A DNA stretch of 64,000 nucleotides from Cucumis sativus (GCF_000004075.3 NC_026656.2:1178001-1242000); one strand, 5' to 3'; shown: positions 1 to 16,760, counted from the stretch's first letter. Notes: generated from the letters alone by a model not told the origin. A program made the numbers and translations.

Positions 1-266
1 AATATTAAAATCAACATCCACAATAGTATGAATTCATGGACAAAAAGAAGAAGTTCATAACACTTTCAGGAGCTAAGATAAATTCACTTCATAAAGCTGT
101 TTGTACACTATAAAATTATACCCCTAGCTATTGTAAAATAAAATAAAAGAGAAAAAAGATAATTCTCATATTGCTTTTTACAATTAGAGGGAGCCATTCA
201 CAAGAATCATTATTGTATTCTACAGAAAAATTTTAAAACTTGAAGAGGAGAAGTGCATTTTACTTG
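1..266. other. Probable 3' UTR/downstream DNA of the Agenet/ENT gene
   Basis: AT-rich sequence with no coding frame. Its left edge is cut by the window. It lies just beyond the stop codon of the minus-strand Agenet/ENT gene, so part of it is probably that gene's 3' UTR. Confidence 0.4.
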
Positions 267-1895
267 TCATCTACTTGAAATACTTGTGGAAACTAGGTTT
301 TTTATTTCCATCAAATGCTCGTCGTTTGATATATGGAGAGACAGGCGTAGATCAGTAAGCAAAAGTTCTTTTTCCCAACTTAAAGGACCTGAAGCATATA
401 ATGCCTCCATAGTGCATCGATAGGCATGTAACTCTAACCTATGGACTTCAGCTTCCAATGGCTTGTCTCTGGATAGAAGAAAATCATCTATTCCATATCC
501 CGAAGGACAAAAAGATTCAGCATCACTTGTAGAACCATCTGTATCTTCATTACGGCCAATCGTAACATGACAAGGTAACCCACGGTCGTCACTGTTAGAC
601 ATGCTGCAACTACCAACTGAGCATGTAGCTCTATCAGCATCATTTAGTTCAACGTTCTCGTCAAATGAATGGTAACCCACATCCATTTGTTTCTTCCTAT
701 CGCCATTCACTTCACAAATTTTGGTTCTATCCGAAAAAACACCTCCAGATGTTCCCCCAAGCTTACCCCTTTGGATAACGAGTGATTTTACATGCTCGTG
801 CAACATGGATGGATTGCCTCCAACGGCTTCATGAGACCTTCGCTTTTTCTTCAAAATTCTACATTTCAAGCCAGCTCTACCCATTGTTTCAGCTTGAGAA
901 TAGTCATTGTTCGATCGCCTTTTCCAGGTTATTAAATTAGGAACATTTTGGCATTTCTGAACTTGTGAGCTCAGATCATAAAACTTAACGCTTGCCTTCT
1001 CATCTTCCTTGCTATCATCACCATGATTGCCAGACATCTGTATGCAGAAACAACGTTGGAAAGAAAAAAAACAGTGAGATGACATATCATGAAGGAGACG
1101 AAAAAATGTTGTTTTTAATCTCTCTCATAGTGTCTCATTATAGCCATTTCTCTCTCATAGTCTCATTATGGCCATTTTGGAACCTCAGTCGAACAACATT
1201 GATATACATACTTCCATTTTAGTGAAATTTAAATGAAAGCAAAACTCAACTAAACATAATTCTCAAACCTCAAAAAAGACAAGCTACACTACATTAAATA
1301 TTATACAACTTTTTAAAAAACAAAACTTAAGCACTAGCTTAGTTTATCAGCAGCAAAGCCAGCGAACTCAAGCTGAAAAGTAAAACGAAGATAGTATATA
1401 ATTAATTCTAGCCTCTAAAATTTTACACTTCTTAACATTTGATATTTTAACAACCAAAACAGTTATAATTGAAAAGTTATCAATGCTTCCTACCTTGTGC
1501 ATCAAAACCCATCTGTCATCTTGTGAAGATCTTCTTGCTCGGATGTCGAACTTGCTGACCTTAAACTCACAAGAAGAGCCAAGTAACCTGACCACATAGT
1601 TGTTCTTCCCCAAAACCTCAGAAACCGTGGCCATTTTCCAAGAACGGTCATTAAATACCTCCACAACATCGCCAGGAATCCAATTCTCTAAAATTTCTTG
1701 AGAAGGTGGACAAGGCCTAATTGCTTTACGCGATACCCTCTCCACAACAGTTTGATTACTGCCATCCTCAAATTTGTCATATCTAACAGTATAATAGTGA
1801 CCACTTCCAGACATAATCTCAGCAGAACGCCAGGAACCTGAGGGCACCTCCTTTTTGCTCAACACTTCCACTTTACTGCCTTTCCTGAATCGCAT
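267..1895 (-). CDS. Agenet (Tudor-like) and ENT domain protein
   Basis: Two coding exons, 1494-1895 and 267-1037, joined in phase 0 across a GT/AG intron (donor AAG|GTAGG, acceptor GCATACAG|ATG), give 390 residues. Residues about 3-60 and 72-124 are two Agenet/Tudor-like repeats (KGSKVEVLSKKE and PGDVVEVFNDRSWKMATV). Plant Agenet modules bind histone tails or RNA. The last 65 or so residues, from PLEAEVHRLELHAYR, form a helical ENT domain, first known from the EMSY N-terminus. The middle is polar and low in complexity with basic KKKRR near the ENT side, which fits a nuclear protein. I infer a chromatin or RNA regulator; the partner is unknown. A likely 5' UTR intron follows a donor near 2902 (CCCAAG|GTCAG), which puts the transcript start near 2.95 kb. 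In plant EMSY-like proteins ENT comes first and Agenet second; here the order is reversed, as in another small plant family. Confidence 0.85.
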
Positions 1896-2960
1896 GTTTG
1901 ATGATATGCAAACCGGTTACGAGAGCCAACTATCTGTTTATTTCAAGGAAAAACAGCCAAAAAAAAAAAAGAAAACTTGAGAATCATAATACAAAATGCT
2001 GCCTAAATAAGTAGAGGCACCTAACAAACAATAGAAAACAACGGTTTCAGTAGGCAATAGAATTACTCAAAATGATCAAATGCCATAAAACAGATTTTTA
2101 GAAGCTCTTTCGTATGTACAATGTAGTTGATTAGATCCCATATCAAAACACGAAATAAAGGAAACATTAGGAACGAGAAAGAACAAAATATAAGAGAGTA
2201 TTTCATATGTAACGAAGCATTAAGAAAACAAAAACAAAACAAACCCCAAGAACGTAGAAAGGAAATTGAAATCTTGAACATTTGAATAAATATAATTAGC
2301 TTAAAGACACAATCGTCTCTCAAATCTGAATTGTTTAACGAGAATACAACAACAAAATAAAAACCCATTTGGTATTTTCTTCTTCAATCGCTTGTTCATC
2401 AACTAACCAAAACTATCTTCATTACTAACATCGGACCAAACCGACTTCGAATTCGCATTCATACGATATTGGATTGCTAAGAAAAATGCTGAAACGGAAA
2501 CGAAAATACAATCACAAAATCTTAAAAGCTCCTTGATTTCAAGACGATTAAAACAGAGAGTAGACATTAAAAAATAAACTTGATAGAAGTAAAAGTAGCA
2601 TAGTTTTAGCTTTCAATTTCAAAATGTCTAGTACAACAAGAACAATCAACAAATATATTCAATACCCATTATTTCTCAACGTTTCTTCTGTTTTTCTAAG
2701 CAACCAAACAGCAAGTCAGGAAATCGAAATTGACCCAAGAAGCAGAAAATTAGAGTTTGATGAACCAAGAAACAAAAAAGGAAACTGTAAACATTAAGGA
2801 TCATTTCAAATTTGATCTGGGTTGTAAAAGAAGGAAACAAATTGAACCCAGAAAACGATGAAAAAATCGAAGAAGCAAAGAGGAAGAGATTTCACTGACC
2901 TTGGGATTTGAGAGAAATTTGTTTATCACAAAAATTCTTCACTGCCTTCTGTAATTTGCC
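1896..2960 (-). other. 5' UTR and 5' UTR intron of the Agenet/ENT gene (inferred)
   Basis: On the minus strand a good donor (CCCAAG|GTCAGTGA) lies near 2902 and a plausible acceptor (ACAGATAG|TTGG) near 1930, about 35 bases before the ATG. The 1-kb interval has no credible coding frame. A leader intron is the simplest reading; transcript data would be needed to fix the ends. Confidence 0.45.
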
Positions 2961-3648
2961 TCTGCCTTTCCTTATTATTTTTGTTTATATTTGATATGTA
3001 AGTGTGAGGATTGTAATTTTCTGTTGGATTCTACAAAATCCCATTAAACCTTTTTTAAAAAATTCATCAATAAAATTTCCCAATAAGAAAAAAAAAGAGC
3101 TTTACAACGAAAACTTATATATATTTTCTTAAGAAATTTTTTTTTTACGGTTTCAAGTTGCAAAGGTCCCAAGAATAGCTTGTTAAGATGAGCTTTCTCA
3201 TTCTTCTTTCATCGTACGCTTATGTTCCCTCACTCAAAATATAATCTCTTTTCAAGAGATATAAATCTAATACATAATAGAAAGCAAGAAAAAAACTAAA
3301 AATACAAACTTTTTATTTTTAAACTTTTTTTACCCAATTCAAAATAAATATATATTTCGTTGAATGTCATAAGTTGATTGAGCCGTGAACAAGTTAATCT
3401 AATGAAAACAAGTTAGTAATGTTTGAGTTGATAAAGGGTAAGATCATGATCACTTATAAAACTTGTTTGTAGTGTCTTTCAACTTCAATCGATGCTTAAT
3501 TCATTTTAAGTTCGGAGTTTTATAAAGTTCGACATGGTAAAAGTGCTTATGTTTGCATTTTAAGAAAAAATTAATTAAAAACTTTTGTAGATATAAAATT
3601 TTTACTTTTCTTAATAAAGTTGTAACTAATATTTAAAATATTGTTATT

Positions 3649-3669
3649 ATATATATATATATATATATA
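3649..3669. repeat. TA dinucleotide microsatellite
   Basis: An uninterrupted alternating AT tract of about 21 bases, immediately left of the inverted-repeat element. Likely length-polymorphic. Confidence 0.9.
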
Positions 3670-3674
3670 AATAT

Positions 3675-3812
3675 TTATAACTATAACAAAATATCACATT
3701 CTATCTATGATAGACCGTAATATATCTATGTCTATCATGGTACAGATAGGCATAGATCATAGTCTTATGATCAGTCGTACATAGATTATGATATTTTGCT
3801 ATATTTAAAAAT
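3675..3812. mobile_element. MITE-like inverted-repeat element (copy A)
   Basis: The left end reads CTATAACAAAATATCAC and the right end GATATTTTGCTATATTT, which are near-perfect inverted repeats. The interior is full of short CTATCATGATAG-type palindromes. About 138 bp with no coding capacity, as expected of a non-autonomous DNA element. The palindromic interior and ends resemble the element at 32420-32635. The superfamily cannot be named from this. Confidence 0.5.
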
Positions 3813-6283
3813 AACTCGTATATTCCGTGGATATATTTAAGACACGAAGTAATTTTACCTGTTGTAATTAGGTAACCTATGAAATGTTGTTGCTCTTCAA
3901 TATGCTTTCAACCTAATAGGTTTCATGTTACGTATGTACATTTGTAGTCTTATGATGCAATCACATTGTTGATATTGTAGTTATATTTTGATATATCCTA
4001 TTTTTCCAAGAATTTCATAATTGGACATTCAACTCGTTTCTTATTCTTTTGGGTTCTACATTAAAAAAAAAAAAGTCTTATTCTGGAAGATGGTAATAGA
4101 CATAATGCAAATACATTTGAAGTGGCTTTTAGAAGGATTACAATCACTTTTGGAATTTGTAAGTTTGTAATATACTTATAGTAGCTCGAAACCAAATTTG
4201 ATAGTACAAAAAAACGAGTCTAAAGTACAAAACCAAACATTAAACTAACTTCGAAATGTAGTTACCAAACCCAACAAAAGTTGGTTTAGTTTTTTTTTTA
4301 AGGGAAAAAAGAAGTTAATACAAAATGACAAATTAACATTGCTTTTAGAGAAATAAGAGCATAATAAAGAAAACACTTTAGTTATCGAACCGTATTTTCT
4401 ATACTAATGATTGATTTCTTATTTACCAAACACGAATAAACTCTTACGAGAAACTTGACACAAATTTACCATAAAAGACATTAGATTGATTTCGAGTAAA
4501 AAGTAATTTAAGTAGGAAAGAAAAGATGGCAATAAAAAGAAACAACCAAGCAATTTCTAAATTTAAAAGTAAGTTTGTAACAAAAAAAGTCTAAAAGCTT
4601 TTAAAAAGGAATAGAGTTATGTTTGACCAAACTTTATTAGAAAACTAAAAAGGTCAAAGCAACCCTAATTTGAAAATCTATGTGGCAATGAAGCAAATGA
4701 ATAATGGATTATTTGACCAAAAAGTAAGAGACTTTTTAAATCAAATATATCCAACAAGTTTTATCTATAAATTTTGTATTGTGTATGAACTTAACTTTCT
4801 ATATGAACAAAGAAAGACCATAAATGTTGGTTGTTTAACCCTAGTTTTTAGAATAAGGGCATGCTTTACTTTCATATTTCCCTTCAAATCTTGCTTGTTG
4901 ATGAAAGATTTTATTTGAATTGAATAGAAGAATACACTTCTCTTCTTTTTCTTTTCGGTTTTTCTCTCCGTTTATATTATGTTTTCTTTTCGATCAACTT
5001 TCAGTGCATCTTCAATTGGGACCAACAATTTTTGAACTGCTTGCACACCGAGTAGAGTCGCGAAACATCTTAGAAAGAGTGTGATATGTGATTCAACTTT
5101 CTATTTTTACGAGTTTTTGTTTTGCAAGTTATGTTCAAAGCTATTGTTTTCTATTTTGCATTCTATTTCACTATTCATTTTTGTGGTTAATTTTTGTTTG
5201 AGTGTAATTGCTCCAACTGTGCTTGTAGTCAACTAATCCAAAACAAAGTGCTCTTACACATTAGATCTTTTCTTACCTTACTCCTTCAAGTTCGTGCTTC
5301 TCCTCACACTTGATTCTTGGAAAGAAAAAGTTTACATGTTTTGTGATATCAACGAAAGGACATTCTGTTTTAATATGACTGAGTTTCTAATAATCTATAA
5401 TTGAGTTTTCGATAGAAAAAAAAAAAATTTAAAAGAAATAAGATTTAATGTCTACAATTGAACTAATATTATTACCTAGAAATAGAATAGGGTCACTATC
5501 ATTGAACTTTTTTTTAAAATATCACGTTCTAAATAGAACACATTGAATGGAATACAATTTTACAATATGGTTGTTGATGGGAATATACAAATATCATCTT
5601 AATCATTTGTGAAAGGGTAAACAAATTGCTTTTACACGTTGCTTTGTGTCATTTTCAATTAAAGAATCATTCTCCATAGATTGAAATTCTTAACTTTTTC
5701 GTATTTTAATGGAAATTTTGGTTTTTAAATTATTTGACAAAGAATTATTCCTCAAAAGAAAAAAAAAAAGAAAAAAACTTTGACAAAGTAAAACAAATAC
5801 CATTCAAGTATTTTAATATTGGGCTACTTTAAATCAACAACGATATTAATTTAAACATCCATATATCATAGATCATATATCATATTTATATAGTCAATAT
5901 TTGAATCCAACGTCTAAACTTGCAAATATAACAAACCGGATGATATTGTTTGATACTTAATTATTAACCGTGAACGTGTCATGCCACTAAATTAAAAGTT
6001 GTTTTAGCCTCTTATCCTCTAAGGCAATCTATGTCTACTTTTTATTGTATAGTTGGAAAGATGACATTAGACAAAAACCTAACAAGGTAGTTGGAGAGAA
6101 AAAGAATAAAGGAAGATTAAAGATGATATAGTAGCAAAATGAAGCTTGAAGCAATGATCTTTGAGATATATATTTCTTTTTTGGACCATATCATAAACCA
6201 AAAATTTACATGTACAAGAAAGCATCTTCATCTTAGAAGTTCACACATCACTTTTGCCAGCCTTTTGGTGTTTTTCCTTTTCT

Positions 6284-6306
6284 AAAAAAAAAAAAAAAAA
6301 AAAAAA
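6284..6306. repeat. Poly-A run of 23 bases
   Basis: Uninterrupted A homopolymer. It could be a retroposon tail or simple slippage; no source sequence was recognised to its left. Confidence 0.9.
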
Positions 6307-8948
6307 TTAAACCTGTTTGTTCTCGAGTTTCTTTTTATAATAGATGAATTCAATTTCTAAAGTTTGAATAATGTACCTTTTATAACTTAAAGAGATGAAA
6401 AAAAGAAAGAAAGAGTACTTAACTTTTTAAAATTAATATTATTATCTTAAGTGTTCCACCAATCTCCAGATTTTGGTTTCAATGTAATAGACAGATCATT
6501 TTTCATGCTTTCCTACCTTCAACAACCTACCTTCTTTCTTTCTACAAAACAACAAAAAACAACCAACCTTCCCTTCCATCACATGTTTCTAGTTTGTCAG
6601 ACATATATTTTACCCACAGAACAAATTAAAAACAAACAAAATAGTAATATTAACACTTACGAAGCAAACAAGGTGTGGATGTTCTGCCAAAATATATGCT
6701 TAACGGCTTTTGGCTGATTTCTGATGGAATTTATACCTGGAATGGTGTTAGAGAGGGCAATTTAGTTGGTGTGTTTCGAGTCAAACTGGTCGTCTCCTGT
6801 TGACATGTTCACTGATGTTTGCAGTACTCTCACAACTAACCTATTGGTGTTCTTTCGAAACATGCAATAAGTTTAAGTTAGGAGATGTATCTTTTAAGCT
6901 AGAGCATAAAATATTTTCAGATCATGAAGACAATGGATCTAAAGGTTCTTGAACAACTTAAACAAGCTCTACTAGGAGTTGTGGAGTAGAGTTGAAAAAC
7001 ATGGAGTTTTGTACTCCACTTCTTGTTTGGTCCAATGAGTTCGTAAACCCAACAACTAAAACGCATCAATTTTATGTCTTAATAACTTCTTACATGTCCT
7101 AGACTTCACAACTTCAGTCTGGAGCCCAAACACCCACTATTATATTCATTGTTTAATATTCAAGGCAAGCAGCTGAAACTCAGTGAAGTAGCTATTGGTA
7201 ACCTCAGGAAAACGGTTTCCATTTAATCTCCTCCCCACTTAAAGGTGCGAAAGCAGAAAAATCAAATGCTTTTTTTTTTCATTGTCAATGTAAGAAATGA
7301 TCGTGCTGAAAAAGAGTGTTGTCGGGCGTTCTGTGGATATATATAATCATTTCATGCCCTGTGAAGAAAAATCCAGTTTCCAGACCCCAAAGTCTATTGT
7401 CTTCTAGAGTTCAATTGTCCTTTACTCCTTTGAATCCAGGGATTCTAAAAGACCTGCTAGACTTCAGATCAATTTCACATCGAAGAACTTAAAGAACCAA
7501 AACTGAGAGTGGACAAACCATCGCCAACAGGTAAAATGATATGGAATGTCCCTTGTTGTCATTGTTGCTTATTGGAGCAACCTTTTTTTTCTTTTTAATT
7601 TATGAAAAAAGCAGTTCGTGTATCTGGGTCCTTTCCATTCTATTACAGTTACTTTGGCTTCTAAAGTCCTTGCAGATTAATGCTACCACCTACCAACCAA
7701 GCTGCATGTAAATGAGTACAATTTTAATCTACGATGAGACACAGAACGGTCTCCTATCCTTTGGCATGCTGAGACTTTTAAGGTTACAAGCCAACTCCAA
7801 AAGCTAAGAAACACCAATCAATGGATAGAAAATGAACTGAAAGCACCAAAGGAGAATAAAAGAAGAATCAGAATGTATACAAAGATATCCTATTGTATGC
7901 ATTCACAAGTTACCCACAAGGCCACAGGCCCACAACACATACCAGCAATTATATCAATTAACTCCCAGAGTCTTACAAACTGATCAACAACATCCCAATA
8001 ATGATAAAAAATGAAAAAAAAGTTATAACCACTAGGCTATAATTGTGAAAAGGACATGACGGTTTTTCTTCTTTGTTTTTCGTAACTGTGAGTTTCGAGG
8101 CTACCTTGCACGCACTTCGACTTAATCTCAAGGGTCAACCAACCCTACAACATTTGCAATTCAAGGAAACTCATATGATATTAAATCCTAGGGAGGTGGT
8201 CATCATGGATTGCACTCATTCCCTTCAAATAATTTATCAAAATCATAGCCGTGGCCTTTCTTGACCATTGGCCTTGAATTAATGGCTATCTGGCGAACGA
8301 GAAACAACCAGGCAGCCAAAGTAAGACCCATCCAAGAGCCTAGATAAAGAATGATTAAGATCTATTACAGATCATACGAGTGTTATACTCATAGTTGATT
8401 GAATGATCGTGCAAGTCATAGAATTGTTAATGAATTTAGATCACTAATTTTAATAGTTTTAGAGAACAGCCATATTCTCATAACATGTCCACTAGCAGTT
8501 ACACTGGTGCTCTATCCATGTGCAGCAGAGTTCACTTGTCTCCTAGATGTTTCATTTCTGTCCACAAAATCCTCGACATTTTCAGACCCCTTAATGAATT
8601 TTAACAACTATGAGAACTTTTTGATGCTAAACAACTTCGCCAACAAACTATACAGTCTTCTCGCTAAAATGAAGACCAAATACAACTATACAAAAGCATA
8701 AATAACAGCAATCTCGCTAAAATCCCTCCCAAAATTGCTAAGCATACACTGATGATTAAAAGCATCAGATATAGAGTGCTCTTGCTAATACGATAGCCGA
8801 TACAATTGTACAAAAAGCTATATGATCCCAGAGATTACTATTATCAAGTGAAAACTCCGAAAATAACCAATTCAACACAAAGATAAATCACTTACTTTCT
8901 GAGAAACATATAGGCTAAATCACACTTGTTGCCAATGTCATAGTTCAA

Positions 8949-9805
8949 TCATACTTCATATCCTTTACCTAGGCAATTTAGGCAACGTTGTACCCTGCAA
9001 TATCAAATGATGCGGCAAATAAACAACAGTAGTGAGAAAACACATCACCACCAGAAAACGTAAACCAATTGAATATCAGCCCAGCCAAAAAATTTCACAG
9101 AAATAGGAAAAATTTTACCAATTACCCTTTTGTGTTTATTATCAGTCAATTTCAATACAGGACAAATTAGAGAGAGCTTTAAAATCTCAACTTTTTAAAA
9201 GCGAAAATTTTGATTCAACTTAAGACGAGTCATTCCTTCTTAACTTTTTCTCAACAAACTAAACACACACAAATATCATTAGGGTTCAGCATAATTTTCA
9301 TAATACACATGAGAATCTGGATAAGAATTGACATGAACAGAGAACCTACTGAGTAAATCACAAAGAATGCAAATGCCATTAATTTAGCCCCGGGGAAATG
9401 AAAAGGGGTCAAAGTATAACCTGTTTCCCTCACAAGTAGGGCACACACAGGGGTTCATGGCAATAGGATCAGACAATGGCGACCACTGAATGACAGCATT
9501 TCCTCTGCATAATTTGCACATATAGAATCCTTTTCCTCTACAAGCTTTACAGGGCAAACCAATCTTTCTCTGCAGAGAAATCGAAAAACCCAATAGAATG
9601 GTATTAAAGAACTGGTTCAGAATTTACGAATTTTCTTAAATACTACATGTAGTCCTAGAGGAAGAGGAAAATGAATTACCCGTTTGGCTTCAGCAGTAAC
9701 ACGAAGGGTTTGAATAGTGAGAAAAGAAGCCAAGTTGAGAGTGCAAATTCCGCCGAGGATGACGGCGGCGCCGGTGAAGATTGTTCGCAATTGCCTCGGT
9801 ATCAT
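8949..9805 (-). CDS. DnaJ-type cysteine-rich zinc protein with one membrane segment
   Basis: Three exons, 9680-9805, 9421-9569 and 8949-8994, join in frame to give 106 residues. Junctions are phase 0 (CGG|GTAATT to TGCAG|AGAAAG) and phase 2 (AACAG|GTTATA to TTGCAG|GGTAC). Residues about 9-33 are a hydrophobic helix (GAAVILGGICTLNLASFL), a likely membrane anchor or targeting segment. Then come four paired cysteines, CKAC (49-52), CKLC (60-63), CPTC (85-88) and CLNC (96-99), with the CxxCxGxG feel of the DnaJ central zinc domain but no J domain. Plant proteins of this type (the BSD2/LQY1-like group) act as thiol/zinc chaperones, often in plastids. The specific client and compartment here are unknown. 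The last exon is only 46 bases and would be easy to miss. Confidence 0.85.
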
Positions 9806-11040
9806 CTCTAGTGAAAGAGACCACCGGCGGTGGATGGCGCGAAGTCTGAAAGAAAAGAAAAGGAGATAAGAGAGATTCTTTTTTCCTTTCCCATTTTGTT
9901 ATTTGAAATAAAAATTCATAAAATATCATAAAACAAAATTATAAAAAGCAAGAATTGAAAAAATATTACTAAGTTAATTTTTAGCTTTTGAAAACAAATT
10001 AAAATCTTTATTATTTATACCATGCTTCCATTCATTCCTTGTTCAATTAAGTTCTAAAAATATCTACAAAAATATTGACAGGTTGATAAAAAAAAATTAG
10101 TATGATAAGATAAAAATTATGAAGATTAAAATATATGTATTAATTTAAATATCAAGGTTTCGATTTTAGGGATATAGGAATGAGTACTTTTATAGAACAA
10201 AAACATATTTAGTTTAATATTTAAAGATGATTTAAAAAAAGTTTTAAAGTTATATATGATTTTATTTAAATTAATATTTAAAGATGGTTTTAAAATTCTT
10301 TTAAATTAAGTTATGTTTGTATTAGTAAGTATCTTAGTTTATATATCTTCGTATTTGTAAATATCTTCCTATCGAGATCAATGTATATTAAAGATATGGA
10401 TTAATATTTTATATCGATATTGAACACTTTATTGATATATTTATGAGTTGACAAATAACTATCGGGATATGATATAAGTAGGAAGTAACTAAAATTTATA
10501 AAACTTTAGAAGTATAAAAACTACAAATTAAGAAATTGAAGGATCAAAAGTGTTTATAAACCAAAAATAACTTCATAAAAATTAGCATGTAGAATGAAAG
10601 ATAAATTATATAGCTTTGAGTTCTCCAATTTCTACTTCTCCAGTGTTTTAAATTTGATGAAAATAAAAAGATTGATTTTATTGTTTTAACATAGTTTGTA
10701 GGAAATTCTTTATTCTTCATTTTAGAATATTTTCTAAGTTTTCGTAGTAACATGATTGAAGTGACGTGCACAAAGATGGGCGCACGGTACCGAACATAAT
10801 TCCCCCTTCATTAAAACACTGGAAGGTTCAAAAGGACAACAGTTTCTTGAACCAAATGTTAACAAATATAATAAATAAGCTAAAATTTCAATCTTCTTGA
10901 TTCTCTCACTCTTCATCTCTATCTTTCTTATTTCCACATTCAGAAACTAAAGTTTGCTAAAATTTACTTACAACAGAAGCTTTTAACATTGAATGACTTC
11001 AGTAAGCAAAATAATTGAAAGAACAATTATAACCTTGAAA
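9806..11040. other. Interval between the zinc-protein and NUDT19 genes
   Basis: It holds the 5' UTR and promoter of the zinc-protein gene (first roughly 80 bases, purine/pyrimidine rich) and, at the right, the 3' UTR of NUDT19. The remainder is AT-rich with no supported gene. Confidence 0.5.
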
Positions 11041-14260
<3,220 letters not shown>

Positions 14261-15248
14261 TTGTTTGGATCTCTATGCTTCATCAATGGATGAAATCAGG
14301 GAAGCTCACACCCAGAGAGCGCGCCAATGGTGGTTGGTACGATTAGTACACGTGTCGCGATTGTTTTTTATTATTATTATTACTATTATTGTGAAGAAAA
14401 AAAATTCTAATTTTTGAGAAAATATAAAAATTATCAAAATGAAAACTAAATTCAAAATGAGATGAAATTTTTCTTAAAAAGAATATTAGAAAATCAAGCT
14501 GAAAGAAATCACTAAAAGATAAAATTGTTGTTTTGCAATTTTAGATAAATTTTCATTTTTTTAATTTACCCATTTGTTTTTAACGTTTGGCCTAAAATTT
14601 TAATTTCTTATAATTTAGTTAAGAAATTTCTTTTAAAAATGATTTATATTAAAAAAACTTAACCAAAAACAAAATAAATAGTTCAATATAAATTTAGCAA
14701 TTTCATTGTCATTTTAATTACCGTCTCATATAATGATCAATCACATTCTCGTTCTTATCTCAAATGACTTTATTCTATATCTTTATATTTTCCTCCAATC
14801 ATTTTAATTTTAAAGCACAAAAACAAAGAAAATACCCTAAATTTTATATTTTACTTAAAAAGGTTGATTGATAATATTCTTAAGCTCCATTCCCCTTCTT
14901 AATTTCTAGTTATCATTGGTAAAGAAAAATAAATAATGTAGTCTAATATTTGTAAGAAAGAAATGCTCAAATATATTGAATTTCATTAAAAATCCAAACT
15001 AGTTTTTCTATGGGATATGAACAAATATGAAATAACAAAATAAATGAACAATACAGAACAAACAATAAGGGTATATCTCACACTCTCTCTTCTTCTATCC
15101 ATATTCCCAATCAATTCTCACCAAAAAAATTTTACACCCTAATTCAGAAAGACCACCACCAACCCAACTCCCATATTGTAACTAATCAATTGAATCCCTC
15201 AGCAAACCAACTCAAAAACTTAACTTCAACTGAAAAAGAAAAAAAGGC
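14261..15248. other. NUDT19 promoter side and spacer
   Basis: The first 100 bases upstream of the NUDT19 ATG are less AT-rich and include GAGCGCGCCAATGG and an ACACGTGTCGC motif (an ACGT-core, G-box-like site near 14350). The rest is AT-rich spacer plus the 3' UTR of the CCCH gene. No gene is supported. Confidence 0.45.
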
Positions 15249-16760
15249 TCAACCCTCCATTTTGCTTGTTGAGCTTGGAGATAGAGGCAAATCATCGAGC
15301 CAATCAGCATAGATCCGATTTATCTTCTTGGGTCCTTTCCATTTCAGCAAACTTGGCTTCTCCTGGCCCTCCGGTAAGGCAGAGGATGGAACTACATTGG
15401 TTGTCAAACTCGAAGATGCCTCCATGGCTACAATTAGAGGCTTTACGTTGAGGGCAGCAGTAGATACTTCCCCCTCACGTCCAATATATAGTTGTAACTC
15501 TGATTCATTAATATCAGTCAGCATCTCTCAAAGTAGTATGCAAATCATTAATCACAATGTTCAAAGCTTCATAAAAGACACAACATAAATACTAGATCCA
15601 CTGTCAGAAACCATTTGGTTCTTGGTTTTCTAATATCCATATGACCACTAAATTTCTTGCTTTGTTACCTCACGTTTTCAAAAACAAAGAAAGTAGCTCT
15701 TAAAACTCCCTTTTAAAAAAAAAATTGGCTAAGATTTCACAAAATCATGTTACCGAACATGGCCTAAACAAATTAAGAAACAAATGATTGACATTGTTAT
15801 GTTAACAATAAAGATCACTCAAGGCATATCATGAGTGTCAGTTCATCAAATGGCTAATCAAAACTCTAATTCACATGTTAAAGCCAACTATTGGGTTTCA
15901 TTCAGATAAAAGAATTATAATCCTAGACCATTAAGACAAAAAAGAGAAGAAAAAGAGCTATGAATACCAGATTGGCCATGAGCAAAATGGCACTTGTCAC
16001 CGAAGGGGCAATGGCCTGTAATCTCCCACTTGGTGCATAACTTTGTCTTCCAGAATGAAGGCCTAACATTCCCATTAGCTCGAAGAGCATCAGAAACAGA
16101 ACAAGAAGTTACCCTGCTAGGTTCAATATAACTAGAAGAATCATTTCCATTCATCAATGGAGTTCCTGTAGTTCCAATACTTATAGCTGAACTCTCCCTA
16201 AACCTACCTGAATCATCTCTAAACTTTGCAGGATCTTCATGAAGAAAATTACACCTATCTCCATAGGGGCACTCCTCTCCATTATAAAACTTCCTACACA
16301 GCTTCATTTTCTGAATTATCTTCTGATCATCATTCCAATTATTTACTGATTGATCATCCTCCTTTATACCAACAATTTCTTGCCAATTTGGTGGAGGTTG
16401 TCTCATATCTTCAACACCATGAGCAAAGTTACAACTAGCACCATTCCTACACAAACCAAGCTTAAATTTCGCACACATCCTCGTCTTGAAAAAGATATTA
16501 CTTATTCCTTTATTCACTGGAGCATTTGGTGGTTGCCCCCTAGAATTTAAGGAGGGATTTGAATAAGAGATAGGACTAGATGGGTTTTCTTCAGAATTTC
16601 TAGCTCTTTTATACGGAGGCTGTTGTACTTCAAATTGTGATTGTGGATCAAATGGATCATTCCTAGGAAACTGAGACCAGCAACCAGACGCATCGCCATT
16701 AGAACCATAGGAATGCAGAGGCGGCGGTATAACAGAGGCTCTCATATCATTGAAACTCAT
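15249..16760 (-). CDS. CCCH zinc-finger protein with three fingers (C3H39-like)
   Basis: Two exons, 15968-16760 and 15249-15499, give 347 residues. The donor CAATCTG|GTATTC joins the acceptor GAATCAG|AGTTAC, giving HGQSELQLYIGR across the junction. An earlier acceptor (TTTGAG|AG) also stays open, but the chosen one matches the family text HGQAELQ. Fingers: C96-X7-C-X5-C-X3-H114, C155-X8-C-X5-C-X3-H174 and C242-X8-C-X5-C-X3-H261. The first has one residue fewer in the first spacer than the other two. KRAR at 51-54 is a possible nuclear signal. Proteins of this type bind RNA, often A/U-rich, and regulate stability or splicing. Minus-strand TTGTTTTAG just before the ATG suggests a 5' UTR intron. 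The nearest relatives I know are Arabidopsis C3H39/C3H56; the exact orthology is not certain. Confidence 0.9.

Larger units (their letters stand above)
2961..8948. other. Gene-poor interval, about 6 kb
   Basis: No coding gene is supported. The part from 2961 to 6450 is very AT-rich and holds a TA run (3649-3669), an inverted-repeat element (about 3675-3812) and a 23-base A run (6284-6306). The stretch 4800-5300 has T/C-rich text reminiscent of a decayed LTR, but no coding domain or matching second LTR was seen. From about 6720 to 8948 the base composition is more even and could include 3' UTR or non-coding exons of the zinc-protein gene to the right. An 8-bp perfect inverted repeat (GTGGAGTA/TACTCCAC) sits at 6981-7019. 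Confidence 0.5.

Noticed and set aside
2063-2368. A 101-codon minus-strand frame
   Set aside because: It lies inside the inferred 5' UTR intron of the Agenet/ENT gene, is Phe/Leu-rich like translated AT-rich DNA, and has no domain.
4800-5300. T/C-rich stretch resembling a Copia LTR
   Set aside because: No second LTR, primer-binding site, polypurine tract or coding domain was found; the resemblance is only general.
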